Below are positions 34,173 to 42,739 of a stretch of 64,000 nt of DNA, one piece after another. Position numbers and translations under genes: made by a program. A model generated the notes under the pieces. It had not been told where the DNA came from, searched no databases, and was given only the letters and a program-made list of their open reading frames with translations. Source of the stretch: G963665925 sp963665925 (lineage in GTDB: Bacteria > Bacillota > Clostridia > Peptostreptococcales > Acidaminobacteraceae); contig OY762511.1 in NCBI GenBank assembly GCA_963665925.1, positions 3,472,001 through 3,536,000 of the forward strand, written 5' to 3'. Each line of letters opens with the position of its first letter. Positions within the stretch are counted from its first letter, which is position 1.

Positions 34173-35843
34173 ATGAATCAAAAGAAAGCGAACACGCTTA
34201 AGGTTATTCCCTTAGGAGGACTGTACGAAATAGGTAAGAACATGACAGCCTACGAATACGGGGAAGATATTGTCCTTGTAGACTGCGGTATGTCATTTCC
34301 GGAAGACGAAATGCTCGGTATTGATGTCGTAATTCCGGATATCACTTATTTGAAAAAGAATCGTGAGCGCGTGCGCGGTATTGTACTGACGCATGGCCAT
34401 GAAGACCATATTGGGTCAATTCCATATGTGCTTCGTGAGCTTAATGTTCCGATTTATGGTACTAGACTGACTTTGGGACTTGTTGAAAGAAAATGCAGTG
34501 AATTTCAAGGCTTAGACAAGCTTCAGCTCAACGTCGTTCACCCAGGCGACAAAGTAAAACTGGGCCATATTAAAGTCGAGCTGATTCATGTAAGTCACTC
34601 AATTCCAGGTGCGGTTGCCTTTTGTCTGCATACGCCACTTGGCCGTGTAATTCACACGGGTGACTTTAAAGTGGACTACACACCAATCGACGGTCAGCGA
34701 ACTGACCTGAATAAGTTTGCTGAGCTGGGCTCGAAGGGCGTACTCCTTATGCTCTGCGAGAGTACAAATGTCATGCGACCAGGACATACCATGTCTGAAA
34801 GTCGCGTTGGACAAACAATAGAAAATATATTTGCGAATCGACAAGGGCGTATCTTTGTAGCATCGTTTGCATCAAACGTACACCGTATTCAGCAAATCAT
34901 TAATGCTTGCCTTCTGAACGATCGAAAAGTTGCTTTCAGCGGCAGGTCAATGATCAATGTTTCGAATGTAGCACTGGAAACAGGTCACCTTAAGGTGCCT
35001 GAGGGTGTTATCATAGATATCAAGGATATTGATAGATACCCTGATAACGAAATCTGTCTGATTACAACAGGTAGTCAGGGTGAAACCATGTCAGCGCTAT
35101 CCAGAATGGCAAGCGGTGAGCATCGTCAGGTAAAAATCACACCTGGCGACACGATTGTTCTATCATCTTCGCCGATTCCTGGTAACGAGAAGAGTGTTTA
35201 TAACATTATCAATCTTCTGACTGAAAAGGGTGCTGAAATCATTTACGAATCCCTGGCCGATGTACACGTATCTGGTCATGCTAAGCAACAGGAACTGATG
35301 CTGATGCATGCACTTGTACAGCCAAAGTATTTCATGCCTATGCATGGTGAGTTCTCCATGCTGAAGGAGCATAAGGACATGGCAATCCGCATGGGTATGG
35401 ATGAAGAGAACATCTTCCTCCTCAAGAATGGTGATGTGCTTGAACTAAGCAGAAGAGGCGCTCAGATGGCTCCGCCTGTACCGCATGGCAATATTCTGAT
35501 AGATGGTCTTGGTGTTGGCGATGTGGGTAACATCGTTCTAAGAGACAGAAAGCATCTGGCAGAGGACGGTCTAATGGTAGTTGTTGTAGCATTTGATGAT
35601 GAAACCGGCGCTGTTATTTCGGGTCCTGACCTGATTTCCCGTGGTTTTGTCTATGTTCGTGAGTCAGAAGACCTGATGGATGGTGCAAGAAAAGAAATCA
35701 TCAAGGCCCTTGATAAACTTAAGGCGAAAAATGTCCGAGAGTGGTCTACAATCAAAGGCGAGATTCGTGACACTCTCAGATCGTATCTGTATCAGCACAC
35801 GAAGCGCAGTCCGATGATACTTCCAATCATCATGGACGTCTAG
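34173..35843 (+). CDS. rnj: Ribonuclease J
   Basis: 556 residues, metallo-beta-lactamase/beta-CASP nuclease. The zinc motif is LTHGHEDHIGS (about 71-81), with HTGDFKVDYTP and the beta-CASP block SQGETMSALSRMA. The C-terminus contains SRGFVYVRESEDL. It degrades and processes RNA with both 5' exo- and endonuclease activity. SD is CGGAGG. ylbF follows by 8 bases, linking two RNA-decay genes in one operon. J1 versus J2 cannot be told; only one is in the window. Confidence 0.95.
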   Translation: MNQKKANTLKVIPLGGLYEIGKNMTAYEYGEDIVLVDCGMSFPEDEMLGIDVVIPDITYLKKNRERVRGIVLTHGHEDHIGSIPYVLRELNVPIYGTRLTLGLVERKCSEFQGLDKLQLNVVHPGDKVKLGHIKVELIHVSHSIPGAVAFCLHTPLGRVIHTGDFKVDYTPIDGQRTDLNKFAELGSKGVLLMLCESTNVMRPGHTMSESRVGQTIENIFANRQGRIFVASFASNVHRIQQIINACLLNDRKVAFSGRSMINVSNVALETGHLKVPEGVIIDIKDIDRYPDNEICLITTGSQGETMSALSRMASGEHRQVKITPGDTIVLSSSPIPGNEKSVYNIINLLTEKGAEIIYESLADVHVSGHAKQQELMLMHALVQPKYFMPMHGEFSMLKEHKDMAIRMGMDEENIFLLKNGDVLELSRRGAQMAPPVPHGNILIDGLGVGDVGNIVLRDRKHLAEDGLMVVVVAFDDETGAVISGPDLISRGFVYVRESEDLMDGARKEIIKALDKLKAKNVREWSTIKGEIRDTLRSYLYQHTKRSPMILPIIMDV

Positions 35844-35851
35844 GAGGAAAA

Positions 35852-36181
35852 ATGAACGTATACGATGCTGCACATACTCTTGCGAGTTCGATTAAGGAAT
35901 CTGCAGAGCTTAAAAACTTCAAGGAACTTCAAGCAAAAATGTTTGAAAATGAGCTTATCAAAACACAGTTTGACGCATTTCAAAAGCTTCAAATTGAAAT
36001 TCAGACAGCTCAAATAACAGGTCAGACGGCTGACGTTGATAAAATGAAAGAAGCGCAGTCCCTGTTTGAAGAAATTCAAAAAGACCCTGTTGCGAACCAA
36101 TACTTCCTTGCTGAAATGAAGTTGAACCAAATGATGGGTGATGTTACGAAAATCATCAGTGACGCTATGGGAATTCAATAA
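35852..36181 (+). CDS. ylbF: YlbF/YmcA family protein
   Basis: 109 residues, all helical. The family pattern is visible in AAHTLASSIKESAELKNFKELQ and NQYFLAEMKLNQMMGDVTKIISDA. In B. subtilis YlbF, YmcA and YaaT form a complex that directs RNase Y and affects competence and biofilm. No cysteine pair for an Fe-S cluster is present in this copy. It is translated right after RNase J (SD GGAGG). Confidence 0.88.
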   Translation: MNVYDAAHTLASSIKESAELKNFKELQAKMFENELIKTQFDAFQKLQIEIQTAQITGQTADVDKMKEAQSLFEEIQKDPVANQYFLAEMKLNQMMGDVTKIISDAMGIQ

Positions 36182-36250
36182 AAAAATCAGATGAAGTGAC
36201 TTGGGAATATCCTTAAAAGAACTGTTTCTGAAAGTTATACATGGTATAAT

Positions 36251-36288
36251 GGCTCAGGATTGACTTGTTTGTCAATTCTGAGCCTTTT
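36251..36288 (+). terminator. Terminator before mltG, overlapping a TATAAT
   Basis: A 14-bp stem (GGCTCAGGATTGAC with GTCAATTCTGAGCC, one mismatch) is followed by TTTT. It should end the rnj-ylbF transcript. TATAAT with extended TGG lies directly upstream (36245-36250), so a transcript starting there would begin inside this hairpin. Confidence 0.7.
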
Positions 36289-36327
36289 CAAGGATACCGT
36301 TCAACTTTTTCTAAACGAGGTGCGATT

Positions 36328-37344
36328 ATGGACATTAAAAAGAAGGTGCTTCTTCTTGCTTTGAGTACAAGTATTACATTAACAGGCTGTTCTGGTGTTA
36401 TGAGCTCTATGAATGGGGCTGTCGATCCGTCGGATACAGCTGAAATTCATGTGACAATTCCAAGTGGAGCCAGTACAACCGGGATATCAGAACTTCTTGA
36501 AAATGAAGGTCTGATACGTAATGCGACTGTCTTCAAAATTCTTTCCAAGGATCTTGAAGCAGATGGAAAGATGCAGGCAGGAGAATATGTACTGACAAAA
36601 TCCATGTCCTCAGAAGAAATGATTGAGAAATTCGTAAGTGGTGATGTATATATTGAGACATTTGCATTTACGATTCCTGAGGGATATGAAACCAGACAAA
36701 TCATAGATAAGCTAAGTGCTGACAAGCTGATTGATAAGACTCGTTTTGAAGAACTTCTTGAATCTGCAAGCTTCGATTATAGATTTCTAGAGGATGCAAG
36801 TCGCACAACGCATCTGGAGGGTTATCTATTTCCAGAGACCTATGAGATGAAAGTGGGTTCGAGTGAAGAGCAGATTATCAATAAGATGCTTACGCAATTC
36901 GATCATATTTTCAAAGACACATATTATGATAGAGCCAAGGAACTTGGTATGACAGTCAATGAGGTTATCACCCTTGCATCTGTCATAGAAAGAGAGGCGC
37001 AGCTGGACTCTGAACGTGCTGTGATCTCAGGTGTCTTTCACAATAGAATCGCCAAAGGATGGAAGCTGCAGTCATGTGCAACGGTTCAGTATATTCTTGG
37101 TGAACGAAAAGAGGTTCTTTCGTATGATGATATTGCAATAGAATCTCCTTATAATACGTATATCAATGCTGGATTGCCACCTGCACCTATTGCTTCTCCA
37201 GGTGAGAAGTCAATAATTGCCGCCCTGTATCCTGAAGATACTGACTATATGTTCTTTGTTGCGTCTGGAGAAAACAATGGCTCTCATATATTCTCGAAAA
37301 CGCTTAAAGAACATGAAAAGGCTATTAAATCCAGGAAAAATTAA
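36328..37344 (+). CDS. mltG: Endolytic transglycosylase MltG, lipoprotein form
   Basis: 338 residues. It starts with a short lipoprotein-like signal (ITLTGC, Cys21) where many relatives have a plain membrane anchor. A LysM-like region precedes the YceG catalytic domain: YLFPETYEM, ITLASVIEREAQLDSERAVISGVFHNR (catalytic Glu in VIERE, about residue 219) and SPYNTY. It cuts nascent glycan strands at the membrane. The ATG at 36328 follows ACGAGG; an open frame 63 bases upstream overlaps the terminator and is rejected. Confidence 0.92.
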   Translation: MDIKKKVLLLALSTSITLTGCSGVMSSMNGAVDPSDTAEIHVTIPSGASTTGISELLENEGLIRNATVFKILSKDLEADGKMQAGEYVLTKSMSSEEMIEKFVSGDVYIETFAFTIPEGYETRQIIDKLSADKLIDKTRFEELLESASFDYRFLEDASRTTHLEGYLFPETYEMKVGSSEEQIINKMLTQFDHIFKDTYYDRAKELGMTVNEVITLASVIEREAQLDSERAVISGVFHNRIAKGWKLQSCATVQYILGERKEVLSYDDIAIESPYNTYINAGLPPAPIASPGEKSIIAALYPEDTDYMFFVASGENNGSHIFSKTLKEHEKAIKSRKN

Positions 37345-37389
37345 TTATACAGGTTGCCTTTTATCTTGAAGGCTGGAGAAGGAAGCGCA

Positions 37390-38058
37390 ATGAAATATTT
37401 TATTAATGACGAAAGTGTAATCGAATATATTAGAAGCATGCTGCCAAATCATGGTGACCCGATTGACACCCTGGAGGCTTTTGCGGAGGAACATAATGTT
37501 CCGATCATTCAGCCAGAGGTCGGCAGATTCATCGAGCAGCTTATTGTGATGAACAATGTGCACAGCATTCTTGAAATCGGCACAGCCATAGGCTATTCTG
37601 CACTCGTATTTGCTGACGCAATGCAAACAGGAAGAATTGATACCATTGAGCGCAGCGAACTCATGATAGGCCGTGCAAGAGAAAACTTGAAAATGGCACC
37701 TGAGGGTGTGAAGATAACCATGCATGAAGGTGATGCACTAGAACTTGTAGGACAGATGCAAGGCCCCTACGATATGATATTTATTGATGCGGGAAAAGGA
37801 CACTATAAAAAGTTCCTTGAAGACTGTATCAAACAGTTGAAGCCAGGTGGAATCGTTGTTTCTGACAATGTGCTGTTCAAGGGCATGATCGCCCAGCCGC
37901 GTGAAGCTGTCAGGAGACGTGTACGAACCATTCACGGACGTATGCGTGATTATCTTTCCTATCTGATGGAACACGAGGCACTGGACACATCCATACTGCC
38001 ACTTGGAGACGGCGTAGCAATCAGTATCCTGAAACATGGAGGATCAGAGAATGAATAA
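37390..38058 (+). CDS. trmR: tRNA 5-hydroxyuridine O-methyltransferase, TrmR-like
   Basis: 222 residues, class I SAM-dependent O-methyltransferase (PF01596). Motif I is LEIGTAIGYSALVFA (about 63-77), with metal-binding FIDAGKGHYKKF and VSDNVLFKG. In B. subtilis the orthologous position (yrrM, between mltG and the U32 genes) encodes TrmR, which makes mo5U at tRNA position 34. The same neighbours here support that role. The start follows AGAAGGAAG. It overlaps the next gene by 8 bases. Confidence 0.85.
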   Translation: MKYFINDESVIEYIRSMLPNHGDPIDTLEAFAEEHNVPIIQPEVGRFIEQLIVMNNVHSILEIGTAIGYSALVFADAMQTGRIDTIERSELMIGRARENLKMAPEGVKITMHEGDALELVGQMQGPYDMIFIDAGKGHYKKFLEDCIKQLKPGGIVVSDNVLFKGMIAQPREAVRRRVRTIHGRMRDYLSYLMEHEALDTSILPLGDGVAISILKHGGSENE

Positions 38059-39277
38059 AATCGAACTGCTCGCACCTGCAGGCGATCTTCAAAAGCTGAA
38101 GTTTGCCATCATTTATGGTGCAGATGCCGTATACATCGGCGGTCAAATATTTGGACTGCGTGCTGCGGCGAGAAACTTTACTTATGACCAAATGAAGGAA
38201 GGCGTTGAGTTTGCACATGCGCGTGGCAAGCAGGTTTTCCTTGTTATGAATATCATTCCGCATAATGAAGATTTGGAAGCGCTTGAAAACTATATTGAAG
38301 AGATTCGTTCAATTGAGTTCGATGCGATTATTCTTTCCGATCCAGGCACGCTTATGTTTGTAAAAGAGCATCTGCCGGGCATGGAAGTCCACCTGAGCAC
38401 TCAGGCAAACAACACCAACTACATGAGTGCCAAATTCTGGCAGTCTCAAGGTGTTGCGCGTGTAATTCTTGCTCGTGAACTGTCTCTGGCGGAAATCAAG
38501 AATACAGCTGAAAAGGTGCCTGATCTTGATTTTGAAGCCTTCATGCACGGCGCAATGTGCATATCCTATTCTGGTCGCTGTCTGCTCAGCAATTACATGG
38601 TGGGTAAAGATGCAAACCGTGGCGAATGCAAGCACGCATGCAGGTGGGAGTACGTTCTCATGGAGAAAAAGCGTGACGGTGAGTATTATCCTGTTGTCGA
38701 GGACGAAACAGGGACTTACTTCTTCAACTCAAAAGACCTATGTATGATTGAGCATATACCTGAGCTGATCGAGTCCGGTCTGACAAGTCTTAAAATTGAA
38801 GGCAGAATGAAGAGCCTGTACTACGTTGCAAACATCGTGCGCGTTTACAGAAAAGCCATTGACGAATATTACAAGAATCCTGAAGGCTTTAAATATGATC
38901 CTCAGTGGATGGAAGAAATTCAAAAGGCGAGCCATAGAGAGTTTTCTACGGGCTTCTATTTCGATAGACCATCCCATGAAGATCAGCACTACGGAACAAG
39001 TGCCTATACAAGAGAATATGATTTTCTTGGAATCATCCAATCTTATGATCCTGAGACTGGACTTGCTGTCATTGAACAGCGCAATAAGATGTCTGTTGGC
39101 GACACCATAGAAATTATGGGTCCGGATTATGTACAGATTGACCAGGTTATCGGGTATATGGAAAATGAACGTGGCTATGAAATCGAAGATGCACCACATG
39201 CGCAGCAAATTATAAAAATGCGTATGGATGCACCGGTTGAACCATATTATATTCTTAGAAAGAGAAAGGATGATTAG
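38051..39277 (+). CDS. trhP: U32 family tRNA hydroxylation protein (TrhP-like)
   Basis: 408 residues. Family features are ELLAPAGDLQKLKFAIIYGADAVYIGG at the start, and the Fe-S cysteine signature MHGAMCISYSGRCLLSNYM with GECKHACRW. TrhP proteins hydroxylate U34 of tRNA using prephenate; the product is the substrate of TrmR encoded just upstream. B. subtilis has two such genes in this place (yrrN, yrrO). Only the longer, YrrO-like protein is present here. SD is GGAGG. Confidence 0.88.
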   Translation: MNKIELLAPAGDLQKLKFAIIYGADAVYIGGQIFGLRAAARNFTYDQMKEGVEFAHARGKQVFLVMNIIPHNEDLEALENYIEEIRSIEFDAIILSDPGTLMFVKEHLPGMEVHLSTQANNTNYMSAKFWQSQGVARVILARELSLAEIKNTAEKVPDLDFEAFMHGAMCISYSGRCLLSNYMVGKDANRGECKHACRWEYVLMEKKRDGEYYPVVEDETGTYFFNSKDLCMIEHIPELIESGLTSLKIEGRMKSLYYVANIVRVYRKAIDEYYKNPEGFKYDPQWMEEIQKASHREFSTGFYFDRPSHEDQHYGTSAYTREYDFLGIIQSYDPETGLAVIEQRNKMSVGDTIEIMGPDYVQIDQVIGYMENERGYEIEDAPHAQQIIKMRMDAPVEPYYILRKRKDD

Positions 39278-39278
39278 A

Positions 39279-39908
39279 GTGAGCAAGCCGATTGTCATAG
39301 GAATCTGTGGGGGCACGGGTTCGGGCAAAAGCACTGTAGCTAGGGCGATTTTTGAGTCTCTGCCAGAAACAAATATTTCAATTATTGAACAGGATGCTTA
39401 TTATAAAGATCAATCCGATCTCGTAATGGAAGAGCGCATCAAGACCAATTATGACCACCCACTGGCTTTTGATACAGACCTGCTGATTGCACATATCAAA
39501 GAGCTTACAAAAGGGGGTTCTGTCAATAAGCCGATTTATGACTTTTCCCAGCATACGCGCTCATCTGACAGCGTGCATATTCTTCCAAGAGATATCATCA
39601 TCATCGAAGGCATTATGATTTTTGAAGATCACAGGCTGCGTGAGCTGATGGATATTAAAATATTCGTTGATACAGATGCAGATATTCGTATTATAAGACG
39701 TATTACACGTGATATTCGCGAAAGAGGCAGAACGCTGGAATCTGTAATCGGTCAGTATCTGTCTACAGTGAAACCGGCACATGAGCAGTTCATTGAGCCG
39801 ACAAAGAAGTTTGCAGACCTTATTATTCCTGAAGGCGGATATAACAAGGTTGCTATTGACATTATGGTAGCAAAGGTTAAATCCATCATTTCAGAAAAGC
39901 AAAAATAG
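39279..39908 (+). CDS. udk: Uridine kinase
   Basis: About 209 residues. P-loop GICGGTGSGKST (about 8-19), KTNYDHPLAFDTDLL and the substrate region YDFSQHTR are characteristic. It phosphorylates uridine and cytidine in pyrimidine salvage. A GTG at 39279 fits 9 bases after AAAGG and is used here; an ATG at 39270 (three codons longer) is possible but abuts the SD. It follows the U32 gene as in B. subtilis. A strong terminator ends the unit. Confidence 0.9.
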   Translation: MSKPIVIGICGGTGSGKSTVARAIFESLPETNISIIEQDAYYKDQSDLVMEERIKTNYDHPLAFDTDLLIAHIKELTKGGSVNKPIYDFSQHTRSSDSVHILPRDIIIIEGIMIFEDHRLRELMDIKIFVDTDADIRIIRRITRDIRERGRTLESVIGQYLSTVKPAHEQFIEPTKKFADLIIPEGGYNKVAIDIMVAKVKSIISEKQK

Positions 39909-39944
39909 AATATTGAAATAATACAGTATATTCATATGCTGAGT

Positions 39945-39980
39945 TTGTTGACAAGGTCTATAAACTTCAGACTGTTGAAA
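39945..39980. repeat. Truncated copy of the palindromic element
   Basis: Only the left flank and end are present: TTGTTGACAAGG, a short gap, then CAGACTGTTGAAA. The same order (TTGTYRACAA, AGACTG) precedes the full copies at 21146 and, inverted, 45848. A terminator follows three bases on. Confidence 0.5.
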
Positions 39981-39982
39981 TG

Positions 39983-40016
39983 AGGCTCCCTAATAAGAAG
40001 ATTAGGGAGCCTTTTT
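39983..40016 (+). terminator. Terminator after udk
   Basis: A perfect 12-bp stem (AGGCTCCCTAAT / ATTAGGGAGCCT) around AAGAAG is followed by TTTTTG. Confidence 0.88.
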
Positions 40017-40145
40017 GTACCCATTGCAGTGTCTGTACCTATCGTGGAGATTGTTTTTAAGAAAAACATCTTAAATTTTATTTTGGTGATGCTATAATGA
40101 TAGAGTATTTATAAATTTTATAGACTTGAGATTGTGGAGGTCCAG

Positions 40146-41858
40146 ATGGGCACCAATATGATTTTGGAAATGGGCAATAAATTTGCCATGCTATTTGTTT
40201 TTGCCTATGTAATAACGAGAATAAAAGGGTTCAGACGTATTTTAGGTCGACCGGCATTGACTTTGAAGGACAAGCTCAAGCTCTCCGTCATTTTTGGCGT
40301 GTTTGGCATTATTGGAACCTACTTCAGTGTCGAGTTCTATGACGCCCTTCTCAATACACGGATTATAGGTGTCGCTGCGGGTGGTCTTCTTGGTGGACCG
40401 CTTGTTGGACTCTTATCTGGAACAATTGCTGGAATTCATAGAGGTCTCATGCCGGCAGGAACTGTTACGCAGTTTGCCTGTGCGGTGTCGCCACCTCTTG
40501 AAGGTCTTATGGCTGGTTTTGTGGGACTGTGGATCAGGGACAAGGAAAATAAATGGATTTACGCTGCTATGACTGGTGTAATTGGCGAACTCATGCGTAA
40601 GGTTTCCGTCCTTATCTTTGTAAAACCATTTTCGCTGGCACTTCTGACTGTTAGAAACATTACACTGCCAATGGTTCTGATCAATGGTGTTGGTCTTGCG
40701 CTGCTTTTCATGATTATGGAGAATCTGCTCAGTGATGAGGAACTTGAAATAGCAAGGACCGCAGAGCTTGCCCTCGATATAGCCGATCGGGCAGTTGTCT
40801 ATTTGAAAAACGGCCTTCATGCGGCTGAAATACAAAATATTGCCGACCTGATTTATGAAATGAGTGAGTATACGGCGGTGACCATCACCGACAGGTCAAA
40901 TATCCTAGCCCATGTAGGCGCGAGCACAGTGCGCCATGAGGTTGGCAAACCCATTGTCACACGCCTTACAGAGGATATTCTCAGAACTGGTGAAATGCGT
41001 ATGTATAGGACCTGTCCTGAACCGCATTGCAATGAACGCGAAAATTGTCCACTTAAGTCAGTTATTATATTTCCCTTAATTGAAGATGGACAGTCCATAG
41101 GTACTGTGAAAATGTATAAGGGTTTTCATCAGGATATGACCAAAATTGATGAAAAGTTTGGTGAAGGTCTGGCAAAGCTCTTCGAGACCATGCTTACCAT
41201 GAATAAGTTTCAGAAGTTGTCGGAACATGTTAAGGAAGCGGAGCTCAAGGCCCTGCAAGCACAGATCAATCCGCATTTTCTATTTAACTCTCTGACAGTC
41301 ATTTCATCGCTTTGTCGAACAGATCCGCCAAGGGCGCGTGATCTCGTGTATCATTTAAGCACCTATTTCAGACAAAATTTAAATGGTAATCGTGACATGG
41401 TCAGCATTCAAACTGAAATCAACCATGTAAAGGCCTATGTAGAAATAGAAAAGGCAAGACTTGGAGAAAAGCTTGAAATCAAGTACGACATCGAGGAAGA
41501 CGCAGTACTCAATCTGCCGCCCCTTCTTCTTCAGCCAATCGTGGAGAATGCAATAAAGCACGGTATTTATCCCAAAAACAGCAAGGGCCATGTGATAATT
41601 TCACTGAAGAAAAGGGAAAATGGCATGTATATCCTAATTGCGGATGACGGCGTAGGCATGCCGGAAGAAATCGTTCAGAGAATACAGGCGCGTCGAAAAG
41701 CGCATACGGGTTCAATTGGGCTGAGTAATGTAATCGAGAGATTGATTGGTCATTTTGGCGATGACTGCAAGTTCAAAATAGAGAGTGAAATTGACGAGGG
41801 GACACGCGTTGAAATATTTATAGCCGACGAACAGAGAGCACAAGGTGGGGTTGCTTAA
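40146..41858 (+). CDS. LytS-type sensor histidine kinase
   Basis: 570 residues. A 5TM-5TMR_LYT membrane sensor (about 1-190) is followed by a GAF-like domain (about 215-355). The His_kinase segment is LQAQINPHFLFNSLTVISSL, with phospho-acceptor His in NPHFLFN. The ATPase has N-box EVNAIKHGIYP-like residues and DDGVGMPEE. The ATG at 40146 is 4 codons after a GTG and has GGAGG 6 bases upstream. The response-regulator gene overlaps its stop by 1 base. The adjacent TAXI-TRAP transporter suggests an organic acid signal, as with BtsS or YpdA. Confidence 0.9.
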   Translation: MGTNMILEMGNKFAMLFVFAYVITRIKGFRRILGRPALTLKDKLKLSVIFGVFGIIGTYFSVEFYDALLNTRIIGVAAGGLLGGPLVGLLSGTIAGIHRGLMPAGTVTQFACAVSPPLEGLMAGFVGLWIRDKENKWIYAAMTGVIGELMRKVSVLIFVKPFSLALLTVRNITLPMVLINGVGLALLFMIMENLLSDEELEIARTAELALDIADRAVVYLKNGLHAAEIQNIADLIYEMSEYTAVTITDRSNILAHVGASTVRHEVGKPIVTRLTEDILRTGEMRMYRTCPEPHCNERENCPLKSVIIFPLIEDGQSIGTVKMYKGFHQDMTKIDEKFGEGLAKLFETMLTMNKFQKLSEHVKEAELKALQAQINPHFLFNSLTVISSLCRTDPPRARDLVYHLSTYFRQNLNGNRDMVSIQTEINHVKAYVEIEKARLGEKLEIKYDIEEDAVLNLPPLLLQPIVENAIKHGIYPKNSKGHVIISLKKRENGMYILIADDGVGMPEEIVQRIQARRKAHTGSIGLSNVIERLIGHFGDDCKFKIESEIDEGTRVEIFIADEQRAQGGVA

Positions 41859-42583
41859 TGAAAGTACTAATTGTAGATGACGAACCATTTATTAGAGATG
41901 AACTGAAATATTTCCTTAGCAAGCATGATGATGTGGAGACAGTTGGGGAGACCGGTCATGGTGACGAAGCGCTTGAGTTAGTCACGACGCTGAAACCGGA
42001 CGTCGTTTTTCTGGATATAGAGCTGCAGTATACGAATGGTATTTCCATAGCGCGCCGTCTCAATGAAATGGACAATCCGCCAGCTATTGTGTTTGCTACG
42101 GCCTATGACAAATATGCTGTGCTTGGCTATGAAATCGATGTGGTTGACTATATCCTCAAGCCCTTTTCTGAAGCGCGAATTGCAAAAACCATATCAAAGC
42201 TGAAGACCAAACCGCAGGGTGTTAACGAGACTGTGTCGGCTTCGGTTGACCGCTTGGGAAAGATTTGTGTTTCAAAGGATGACAAGCTCTACATAAAATC
42301 CATTGAAGACATTGTTTTCTTCGAAGCTCAGAACAAGTCCGTCAAGGTCATATGTGATGGTGGTGAGTTTGCCTGTCAGTATACCCTGAAAGAGCTGGAA
42401 GAATGGCTACCACAGGATAATTTCGTTAGGGTACACAAGTCTTTTATTGTAAACCTCGATCACATTGAGGAAATTGTTCCTTGGTTTAATTATACAATCA
42501 AACTCACTATGAAGGACCGTGACGATGAGGTCATTGTCAATCGTTCCTATGTCAAAGCATTCAAAGCACTGCTTAATATTTAA
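41858..42583 (+). CDS. LytTR-family response regulator
   Basis: 241 residues. The receiver domain has the acidic pocket VDDEPF (Asp8-Asp9), phospho-Asp in VVFLDIELQYTNG (about 53) and the Lys of ILKPFSEARI. The C-terminal LytTR DNA-binding domain (about 135-241) has KDDKLYIKSIEDIVFFEAQNK and FVRVHKSFIVNLDHI. It is translated from within the kinase stop. Paired 11-bp direct repeats upstream of the next gene are its likely target. Confidence 0.93.
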   Translation: MKVLIVDDEPFIRDELKYFLSKHDDVETVGETGHGDEALELVTTLKPDVVFLDIELQYTNGISIARRLNEMDNPPAIVFATAYDKYAVLGYEIDVVDYILKPFSEARIAKTISKLKTKPQGVNETVSASVDRLGKICVSKDDKLYIKSIEDIVFFEAQNKSVKVICDGGEFACQYTLKELEEWLPQDNFVRVHKSFIVNLDHIEEIVPWFNYTIKLTMKDRDDEVIVNRSYVKAFKALLNI

Positions 42584-42591
42584 TCACACAA

Positions 42592-42620
42592 AACACACCT
42601 AAATGAGGGTGTGTTTTTTT
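42592..42620 (+). terminator. Terminator after the LytTR regulator gene
   Basis: AACACACC pairs with GGTGTGTT around a TAAATGAG loop, followed by TTTTTT. It separates the two-component genes from the transporter operon. Confidence 0.8.
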
Positions 42621-42652
42621 ATGCAACTTACTCCCGTATTGATGCAACTTAC
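42621..42652 (+). promoter_or_regulatory. LytTR-type direct repeats upstream of TAXI-TRAP
   Basis: ATGCAACTTAC occurs perfectly at 42621-42631 and 42642-42652, a 21-base period or two helical turns. LytTR regulators bind such tandem sites just upstream of a weak -35. Here the repeats end about 9 bases before a poor -35 region, and TATAAA (42684-42689) can be the -10. This fits an activated promoter. Confidence 0.8.
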
Positions 42653-42739
42653 GCCGAATTCGTTTTCACAAATGCATTCATCCTATAAAGTATGGATGTA
42701 AGGAAAACGTTTATATTACTACGATACAGGGGGAAGAAT

